Below, in pieces: positions 6,562-11,573 of a stretch of 11,573 nt of DNA (the first letter of the stretch is position 1; every line of letters starts with the position of its first letter). A program made the translations under genes and the position numbers. The stretch covers positions 1 to 11,573 of the forward strand of contig JAFWWR010000229.1 of the NCBI GenBank assembly GCA_017518025.1, read 5' to 3'. The notes beneath the pieces are model-generated. The model did not search any database. It saw only the letters and a program-made list of their open reading frames with translations, and was not told the DNA's origin. This stretch comes from Clostridia bacterium (lineage in GTDB: Bacteria > Bacillota > Clostridia > Oscillospirales > CAG-272).

Positions 6562-7683
6562 TCACCTGTCACGCGGCGCGGGGACGACAGTCTCCCGCGC
6601 CGTTTTTTCGTTCTCACCCGAAAAGACGGACTTCAACCCGTACAGAATGAACGGGGCGGCGAAAAGGCCGGGCACCCCCGCAAGCGAAAAACCGATATAC
6701 GCCGCGCAGAGGGAGAGAAACGGGTGGACGCCCATGAACTTTCCCACCAGGCGAGGCTCCATAAACTGTCTCACCACCCACATGATGAAAAGCAGGACGG
6801 CAAGGCCCACCGCCCGGCGCACGTCGCCTGTCATGGCAAGCACCGCTGCCCAGGGGAGCAGGACGGTGCCCGACCCCAGTACCGGCAGGATATCGACCAC
6901 CGCCACCAGGACCGCGATAAGAAAGGCGTATCTGATCCGCAGAATGAGAAAACCGGCGAACAGCTCGCAGAACGTGACGAGCATTATGATGAGGTACGCC
7001 CGGGCGTACTTGCCGAGACCTCCCGCGGCGGCGTCCCTCACCCGGCGCACCGCGCGTCCCGCGCCCTCGGGCAAGACCGAAGCCAGGCCCCGCGCCACAC
7101 CGTCACGGTCCATGGTCAGATAGAACGATCCGATGACGAGCACCGCCGCCCCGAAGGCGATCCCGGGTATCGCGACGATCAGGTTCCCCGCCGCCGAGGT
7201 CATGAGAGCTCCGTATTTCGACGCCTCTTTCAGCAGGAATCCGGACGCCGCATTGTAGATTTTCTCCGCTGTCTCGCGGCCGAGAGCCGCGTCCAGGCGG
7301 TCGAGTACGGGCAGGTTTTCCCGGAGCCCGGAGAAGAAATCCACCGTGCGGCGCAGAGGATTGTCCTCCTTTTCGAGCCCTTTCACGATACCCATCAGGA
7401 ATTTCCCCGCGTCCCCGAGGAGTTTCGCGCCGACGGACGCGGTGAGGTAGAAGACGAGGAACATGGCGAGGGAGACAAAAACGGCGGCGCTGATCCGAAC
7501 GCTGATCCTCGTCCTCTTTGAAAACCGAACGGCGAGAGGTCGGACAGCTGCCGACACGGCGACCGCCAGCATCACAGGGATCATCGCCGCAAGGAGGTAT
7601 TTCACGGCGAACCGCAGGACGATACCGCCGAGAACGAGGATCACGAGGCGGTACGCCGCCAGTCTCAGTTTCCTCTCGCTCAT
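6562..7683 (-). CDS. AI-2E transporter (UPF0118) family membrane protein, YtvI-like
   Basis: A polytopic inner-membrane protein of the AI-2E family exporter/permease group; the closest match by eye is the Firmicute sporulation integral membrane protein YtvI, whose substrate is not established. From the ATG at 7683 it is 373 residues. Hydrophobic spans lie near 11-50 (two), 65-85, 165-190, 228-250, 252-285, 290-306 and 322-350, with a soluble stretch at about 90-160 typical of the family. The late motifs DILPVLGSGTVLLPWA (264-279) and EPRLVGKFMGVHPFLSL (309-325) are family hallmarks. A second ATG at 7698 would add five residues (MGATD); neither start has a strong ribosome binding site, though a G5 run lies about 10 nt before the ATG at 7683. 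The open frame to 8244 is antisense to trpD and not part of the gene. Its stop is 6 nt from the convergent pdp stop. YtvI identity is less certain than the family. Confidence 0.88.
   Translation of the reverse strand: MSERKLRLAAYRLVILVLGGIVLRFAVKYLLAAMIPVMLAVAVSAAVRPLAVRFSKRTRISVRISAAVFVSLAMFLVFYLTASVGAKLLGDAGKFLMGIVKGLEKEDNPLRRTVDFFSGLRENLPVLDRLDAALGRETAEKIYNAASGFLLKEASKYGALMTSAAGNLIVAIPGIAFGAAVLVIGSFYLTMDRDGVARGLASVLPEGAGRAVRRVRDAAAGGLGKYARAYLIIMLVTFCELFAGFLILRIRYAFLIAVLVAVVDILPVLGSGTVLLPWAAVLAMTGDVRRAVGLAVLLFIMWVVRQFMEPRLVGKFMGVHPFLSLCAAYIGFSLAGVPGLFAAPFILYGLKSVFSGENEKTARETVVPAPRDR
6574..6608 (+). terminator. Rho-independent terminator of the uvrC-rsmD-coaD-pdp run
   Basis: CGGCGCGGG (6574-6582) plus GAC (6583-6585) pair with GTC (6590-6592) and CCCGCGCCG (6594-6602). 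There is one bulged T, a GACA loop and a T6 tail (6603-6608). It starts 18 nt after the pdp stop. It lies wholly inside the last codons of the convergent ytvI-like gene. Read on the minus strand it has no T-tract. Confidence 0.88.
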
Positions 7684-7709
7684 ATCCGTCGCCCCCATTC
7701 TTTTTTCAT

Positions 7710-7738
7710 ATATTATGACTCCGCGGCGGGCGCTATAA
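7710..7738 (-). promoter_or_regulatory. Possible sporulation sigma-E-like promoter of the ytvI-like gene
   Basis: On the minus strand TTATAGC (7738-7732) and CATAATAT (7717-7710) are 14 bp apart. This resembles the B. subtilis sigma-E pattern (ATA-containing -35, CATAnnnT -10). No TTGACA-type -35 at 16-18 bp was found for this gene. The implied start falls so close to the ATG at 7698 that translation from 7683 would fit better. This is a weak consensus match and an inference only. Confidence 0.3.
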
Positions 7739-7787
7739 TCAAAGTACGTTTTTTTTGCGGGATAATGGGTTAGTTTTGCCTCAACTG

Positions 7788-7816
7788 TTGACATTTTGCG
7801 CCGAATTTCGTAAAAT
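7788..7816 (+). promoter_or_regulatory. Near-perfect sigma-A promoter of the trpD-like gene
   Basis: A perfect TTGACA (7788-7793), a spacer of exactly 17 bp and TAAAAT (7811-7816) give an almost consensus promoter. Transcription should start near 7823, leaving a leader of only about 27 nt before the ATG. This is too short for a T-box or a trp leader-peptide attenuator, so regulation, if any, would act at initiation. Confidence 0.85.
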
Positions 7817-7849
7817 GGACGTGAACAATTCGGAAAGGGGCGGACCGGA

Positions 7850-8872
7850 ATGATAAAGGAAGCAATAATCGAACTTTCAAAGAAGCACGACCTTGACGCG
7901 GCGACTGCGGAGGCAGTCATGGACGAGATTATGCGGGGAGACGCCACATCGGTCCAGATGAGCGCGTATCTCACCGCCCTCGCTCTCAAAGGAGAGACCA
8001 TCGAGGAAATAACGGGATCCGCCGCGGGGATGAGGCGGCACTGCATAAAACTACTCCACGACATGGACGTGCTGGAGATCATGGGCACAGGCGGCGTCGG
8101 GACCGATTCCTTCAATATCTCGACGACCTCGTCGATCGTCGTAGCCGGGGCGGGCGTCCCCGTGGCAAAACACGGGAAGAGGTCATCCAGAGGCGGCTGC
8201 GGCTCCGCGGATCTGTTCGAGGCGCTGGGAGCGGACATCAGCATCCCTCCGGAGAGAAGCAGTTATATTTTAAAGAAGATCGGACTCTGTTTCCTCTTTT
8301 CTCAGAATTATCATATCGCTATGAGATACGTCACCCCGATCAGAAACGAACTGGGGATCAGGACGATATTCAATATACTGAGCCCTCTTGCCAATCCGGC
8401 GGGCGCCGGGATGGTGGTAATGGGCGTGTATGACGCGGATCTGGTGGAGCCGCTGGCGAAGGTGCTGACCAATCTCGGAGTCAAGCGCGCGATGGTGGTC
8501 CACGGAGAGGACGGCCTCGACGAGATCTCCATGAGCGCGCCGACGCGGGTGTGCGAAGTGAAGGACGGCTTTTTCAGATCCTACTCCGTCGATCCGCGGG
8601 ACTATGGATTGGAACTCTGCCTAAGAGACGCTCTCCTCGGCGGCACCGCGGAGGAAAACGCGCTTCTCACCAGAAGGATCCTCTCCGGAGAAACGGACAA
8701 AACGATCGAACCGAAGCGGAACGCGGTGCTTCTCAATTCCGCCGCGGCGCTGTACACCGCGGGCGAGTGCGACGATATCGGAGACGGGATAAAGCTCGCC
8801 GCCGAGGTCATCGACTCCGGCGCGGCGCTGGACAAGCTCGAAAGGTTCATCAAACTTTCGAACGAAGAATAA
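7850..8872 (+). CDS. trpD: Anthranilate phosphoribosyltransferase-like protein, diverged
   Basis: TrpD joins anthranilate to PRPP in the second step of tryptophan synthesis. The 340 residues match the family in length: a helical N-terminal domain (about 1-65), then the Glycos_transf_3 domain. Visible family motifs are GTGG (79-82), SFNISTTS (87-94), VPVAKHG (103-109), ELGIRTIFNI (167-176) and the Mg-binding GLDE (222-225). Several normally conserved positions differ: V83 where the GTGGD aspartate is usual, K110 where KHGNR has Asn, RGGCG (114-118) in place of S-S-K-C-G, and LSPLANP for LGPLTNP. It stands alone: no other trp gene is in the window, and its neighbours are a divergent ytvI-like gene and a convergent surface-protein gene. 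AAAGGGG (7834-7840) 9 nt upstream supports the ATG. Fold assignment is secure; the enzymatic role is uncertain, and it could be a paralogue with another substrate. Confidence 0.85.
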   Translation: MIKEAIIELSKKHDLDAATAEAVMDEIMRGDATSVQMSAYLTALALKGETIEEITGSAAGMRRHCIKLLHDMDVLEIMGTGGVGTDSFNISTTSSIVVAGAGVPVAKHGKRSSRGGCGSADLFEALGADISIPPERSSYILKKIGLCFLFSQNYHIAMRYVTPIRNELGIRTIFNILSPLANPAGAGMVVMGVYDADLVEPLAKVLTNLGVKRAMVVHGEDGLDEISMSAPTRVCEVKDGFFRSYSVDPRDYGLELCLRDALLGGTAEENALLTRRILSGETDKTIEPKRNAVLLNSAAALYTAGECDDIGDGIKLAAEVIDSGAALDKLERFIKLSNEE

Positions 8873-8882
8873 TATACGAGAA

Positions 8883-8907
8883 AAAACGCCCGCGGCGCGG
8901 GCGTTTT
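8883..8907. terminator. Bidirectional terminator after the trpD-like gene
   Basis: CGCCCGC (8887-8893) pairs perfectly with GCGGGCG (8897-8903) around GGC. An A-run lies before the stem and TTTT after it, so it can terminate transcription from either side. It starts 11 nt after the trpD stop codon. Confidence 0.85.
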
Positions 8908-8911
8908 CACT

Positions 8912-8946
8912 TTCCATTTTCCATTTTCAATTTTCAATTTTCCATT
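8912..8946. repeat. Five tandem 7-bp repeats, TTCMATT
   Basis: Five head-to-tail copies of a 7-mer occur in the order TTCCATT, TTCCATT, TTCAATT, TTCAATT, TTCCATT. They lie exactly between two terminator hairpins in the convergent trpD / surface-protein gap. The very low GC content contrasts with the surrounding DNA. No coding or RNA role is visible. Confidence 0.85.
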
Positions 8947-8949
8947 AAG

Positions 8950-8973
8950 AAAAGCCCGCCGAAGCGGGCTTTT
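8950..8973 (-). terminator. Terminator of the SLH/beta-helix gene, probably bidirectional
   Basis: On the minus strand AGCCCGC pairs with GCGGGCT around a TTCG tetraloop, followed by TTTTCTT. It begins 2 nt after the stop codon of the minus-strand gene. On the plus strand the same stem has a CGAA loop and a T5 tail (8970-8974), so it can back up the trpD terminator. Confidence 0.87.
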
Positions 8974-8975
8974 TC

Positions 8976-11573
8976 TCAGTATCTTCCGATCTTCTCAAAT
9001 TCGATATCCGGGAAGTCTTCCGCATCGGCGCGGAGGCGGTAATCGCCGAGGGTCGGGTTGACGAACATTGGATTTTCTTCAAAGGTGAATCCTCTGTTCC
9101 CCTCGATCGTAACGTACCGCTGCGTATACACGCCGGTCTCCGCGTCAGTATCGCCGTGACTGTTGATGTAAACGTTGTCCTTTACCGTGTTCACCGGATT
9201 CATGACGAAATACGGGTCGTCCATATTTTCATAATCCAGGTGATAGTTCAGCACTTCGGGACACCACTGCTCTATCCCGGCTCTGAACTCCAGATACGTC
9301 TCTATGTAGCCGAAGACCTTCGTCCACTTGTTCCTGGTCTTCCTGAACTCACCGCCGGATTTCATGGCGCCCTCCAGACCGAGCTCGTCGATCTCGTTCC
9401 GCTGGCCGACGCTGAAAGAGACGCCGCCGTGGATAAAGACGTTGTCGTGAACGACGTTGTCCCTTCCCAGATGGATCATCACGGGATTCGCCGCGTCGTA
9501 GAACAGGTTGTTGCAGATCTCCACGCCGCAGGTATCGTCGTCCACGTAATAACCGAAGGTCCCGGTACCCTCCGCGGGCATATAATCGAAGAAATTGTGT
9601 CTGACAGTCACGTGCCAGCCGTCCGTCGAACCGTTGGAATAGACCGCGCCGCCGTCCTCGGAGTTCTTCATTATCCCGGTGAACTCGTTGTACTCGATAT
9701 TCACGTCGTATGAATGGCTGAAGGAGAACGCTCCGCGGGAAGTGTTGCAGAATCGGTTGTGCGTGACGGAGAGCCCGCTGCAATGAGGCATATCCACCGC
9801 GCATTCAACGTCGTAAACCAGATTCGAAGTCGAGACCTGGTTGTTGTCAAATACGACGTCCGTCCTCTTCAGATACCTGTTCTGCTCTTTACACTGTCCG
9901 TTGACGTAGAGGGATGCTCCGTACGCACATGAGAAGTCGCACTCCCTGACGGTGAGCCCCATAGGGCGCTCGACGGTGTTGTCGTTGAAATACACGCCCG
10001 CCGTGGAGGAGACTCCGCAGAACGTGCACAGCTCCAGCGTCACGCCGTGGCAGAGCTCGCCGCGGATGAAGCTGCCGGAGGTGTTCCTGAACGTGAGGCC
10101 CCGGAAGGTCACGTCGTTTACGCCTTCCATGTTCACCATGGTCCCGAGCACCGGGATGTGGTAAGTTCCCTCCGGCGCGAATGCGTAAAGAGTCTTTGTT
10201 GCGGGGTTTATCCAGTATTCGTGCGTGTTATCGAGTTCCTTCGGAATGTTGGTAAGGCAAAGCTGTATACCCAGTCCGTCGACGCCCGCCCAGTCGCGCA
10301 TCACGCCGAACTCCGAAGTCTCCCAGTTGGCGATCTGCAGGACCTTGGTATCGTTGTCGAAACTCGCGACCTTGAAGGAATCCTTCCTATATCCGCGGAT
10401 GATGTACCCGTAGGTCTCCATGGTCGAGAACGACAGCTCGTCGTATGCGGCGAGCCTCCTCAAAAGAGACGGCTGGAAGATCGTGAGAGACTGCTTGTCG
10501 TTGTAGCTTGCCGCCGTAAAGAGCTGATCCGAGCCGTCCGGGTACTTGTTGGGGAACCGCGCTTTGTCGCAGAGTCCGCCGTCGTAGAATATTATCATGC
10601 TGTCGGCGGGGTTTCCCGCGTCGATGACTGACGACACGTCCGCCTTTTTGATATTGCCGACGTAGTTCGAGTTGAAGTAGGTCTTTTCTTCCTCGCTCAG
10701 CTCCTCGAAATCGCTTTCGGTGATATCGAGGCCGTTATTGAAGACCACTTCCCCGTCGCCGTACTTGCAGTAGATGATCTTCTGCTCCGGAGTACCGGAG
10801 TCCCCGGCGGTGAGATCGACGGAGAGCGGCCCGTAGTCGCCCGCCTTGAACGCGACGATCACGTCGCCCGTCTTTTCGGCCTTCTTCTCCCGGGCGAGGT
10901 CCGCGGCTCTTCCCCATGTGGCGACCGGCTCGTCAAACGTGCCCGGATTTGTGTCGGCGCCGTCCGTCGCCACGTATACGTCCGCGTCCGTGACGAGGGG
11001 ATATTCTTTCTCTGTGTAGTGGCCCATCACCGCGGGGGTGTTGTATTCAAGCGGCATCGCGAGATCCGCCTCGCAGTACCGCTTGAGGATTGCGGCGAAC
11101 TGCTCCCGGGTGGCGTTGCCCCGGGGGTCCAGGAGATCTTTGTCCCCGGACTTCACGCCGGTGATGAGGCCGCGGTCCGTCGCCCAGATCAGGGCGTTTT
11201 TCGCATAGCTGTGGGCTTTGTCCGCGTCGGGAAACTTCGACAGGTCTCCCGCGGGCCGGAATTCTTTACCCTCGAACTCCGCGTATCTGTTCAGCATGGT
11301 CGCAAGCTGCTCGCGGGTGATCTTGCCGGACGGATCAAACTTCCCGTCGCCGACGCCGTTGACGATATTGTTGTTCTTCGCCCAGATGACGGCGTTCGAG
11401 TAGTATTTTCCCGCCTTAACGTCGGTGAAAACGTCCTCGAATTCCACCTCGGGGCTGCCGTACATGCGGTAGAGCACCGTCACGACCATTCCCCGGGTCA
11501 TGGAGCCGGCGGGATCGAACTTGCCGCCGCCGACGCCGTTCATGTATCCGTTCCCGACGGCGTATTTTATCGA
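8976..11573 (-). CDS. SLH-domain surface protein with right-handed parallel beta-helix (5' end outside window)
   Basis: A large, probably secreted and cell-wall-attached protein; 865 residues are visible and the frame stays open to the window edge, so the true start and any signal peptide are missing. Numbering from the edge, three S-layer homology modules come first: about 1-43 (partial, MNGVGGGKFDPAGSMTRG), 45-101 (VNGVGDGKFDPSGKITRE) and 110-169 (LITG...LDPRGNATRE). SLH modules bind secondary cell-wall polymers. After a short linker, VYVATDGADTNPGT (199-212) opens a right-handed parallel beta-helix domain, with Asn/Asp-rich repeat strands such as CTFCGVSSTAGVYF, HNRFCNTSRGAFSF and YNEFTGIMKNSEDGGAVY, running to near the C terminus. 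The layout resembles GH141-like or pectate-lyase-like polysaccharide-acting helices, but no catalytic residues are assigned and the substrate is unknown. It is transcribed toward trpD and ends at its own terminator. Confidence 0.9.
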   Translation of the reverse strand, partial: SIKYAVGNGYMNGVGGGKFDPAGSMTRGMVVTVLYRMYGSPEVEFEDVFTDVKAGKYYSNAVIWAKNNNIVNGVGDGKFDPSGKITREQLATMLNRYAEFEGKEFRPAGDLSKFPDADKAHSYAKNALIWATDRGLITGVKSGDKDLLDPRGNATREQFAAILKRYCEADLAMPLEYNTPAVMGHYTEKEYPLVTDADVYVATDGADTNPGTFDEPVATWGRAADLAREKKAEKTGDVIVAFKAGDYGPLSVDLTAGDSGTPEQKIIYCKYGDGEVVFNNGLDITESDFEELSEEEKTYFNSNYVGNIKKADVSSVIDAGNPADSMIIFYDGGLCDKARFPNKYPDGSDQLFTAASYNDKQSLTIFQPSLLRRLAAYDELSFSTMETYGYIIRGYRKDSFKVASFDNDTKVLQIANWETSEFGVMRDWAGVDGLGIQLCLTNIPKELDNTHEYWINPATKTLYAFAPEGTYHIPVLGTMVNMEGVNDVTFRGLTFRNTSGSFIRGELCHGVTLELCTFCGVSSTAGVYFNDNTVERPMGLTVRECDFSCAYGASLYVNGQCKEQNRYLKRTDVVFDNNQVSTSNLVYDVECAVDMPHCSGLSVTHNRFCNTSRGAFSFSHSYDVNIEYNEFTGIMKNSEDGGAVYSNGSTDGWHVTVRHNFFDYMPAEGTGTFGYYVDDDTCGVEICNNLFYDAANPVMIHLGRDNVVHDNVFIHGGVSFSVGQRNEIDELGLEGAMKSGGEFRKTRNKWTKVFGYIETYLEFRAGIEQWCPEVLNYHLDYENMDDPYFVMNPVNTVKDNVYINSHGDTDAETGVYTQRYVTIEGNRGFTFEENPMFVNPTLGDYRLRADAEDFPDIEFEKIGRY

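Noticed and set aside
7817..7849. T-box or trp attenuator before the trpD-like gene
   Set aside because: The predicted leader is only about 27 nt, with no leader peptide, Trp codons or alternative hairpins.
7684..8244. Upstream extension of the ytvI-like frame to 560 codons
   Set aside because: The extra part is antisense to trpD, would cross the trpD promoter and adds sequence unlike the family; the family N terminus begins at 7683 or 7698.
8551..9042. A plus-strand frame ending in a Phe/Ser/Ile-rich peptide
   Set aside because: It is a shadow of trpD running into the TTCMATT repeats and terminators; the repetitive tail is an artefact of the 7-bp repeat.
1..11573. CRISPR arrays, tRNA or rRNA genes, insertion sequences, phage or defence genes
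   Set aside because: No spaced direct repeats, cloverleaf sequences, transposase or integrase motifs, or known defence domains were seen on either strand.

Overview
The window looks like chromosomal DNA from a GC-rich member of the Clostridia, probably an uncultured gut or rumen lineage. This is inferred from several signs: an HPr with both His15 and Ser46, an uvrC-rsmD-coaD-pyrimidine-nucleoside phosphorylase run, a YtvI-type AI-2E family membrane protein, an SLH-domain surface protein, AAAGGAG-type ribosome binding sites and clear sigma-A promoters. No species is named because nothing in the sequence fixes one.

Left part (1-2170): two single-gene units. gdhA (NADP-type glutamate dehydrogenase) has its own extended -10 promoter and a perfect 13-bp GAAA-loop terminator. 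A phosphocarrier HPr gene follows, with a near-consensus promoter, a 10-bp palindrome at the expected transcription start and a GC-rich leader hairpin.

Middle part (2171-6555): a tight same-strand block of uvrC (excision nuclease), rsmD (16S rRNA methyltransferase), coaD (phosphopantetheine adenylyltransferase) and a pyrimidine-nucleoside phosphorylase. The gaps are 7-22 nt, so the four genes are probably one operon of housekeeping functions. No promoter is obvious between the HPr gene and uvrC. A slightly imperfect hairpin sits there and may be a terminator or an attenuator. The operon ends at a strong terminator that lies inside the last codons of the convergent ytvI-like gene.

Right part (6562-11573): a ytvI-like membrane protein gene (minus strand) is divergent from an orphan, diverged anthranilate phosphoribosyltransferase gene (trpD, plus strand) with a near-perfect sigma-A promoter. 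trpD converges on a large minus-strand gene, cut by the window edge, for a cell-surface protein with SLH modules followed by a right-handed parallel beta-helix. Between these two convergent genes lie two bidirectional terminators flanking five tandem 7-bp repeats.

Most of the window is ordinary housekeeping sequence. No defence system, mobile element, CRISPR array, tRNA or rRNA was seen. The items most worth a second look are the TrpD substitutions at normally conserved substrate-binding motifs, the SLH/beta-helix protein, and the regulatory structures around the HPr and ytvI genes.
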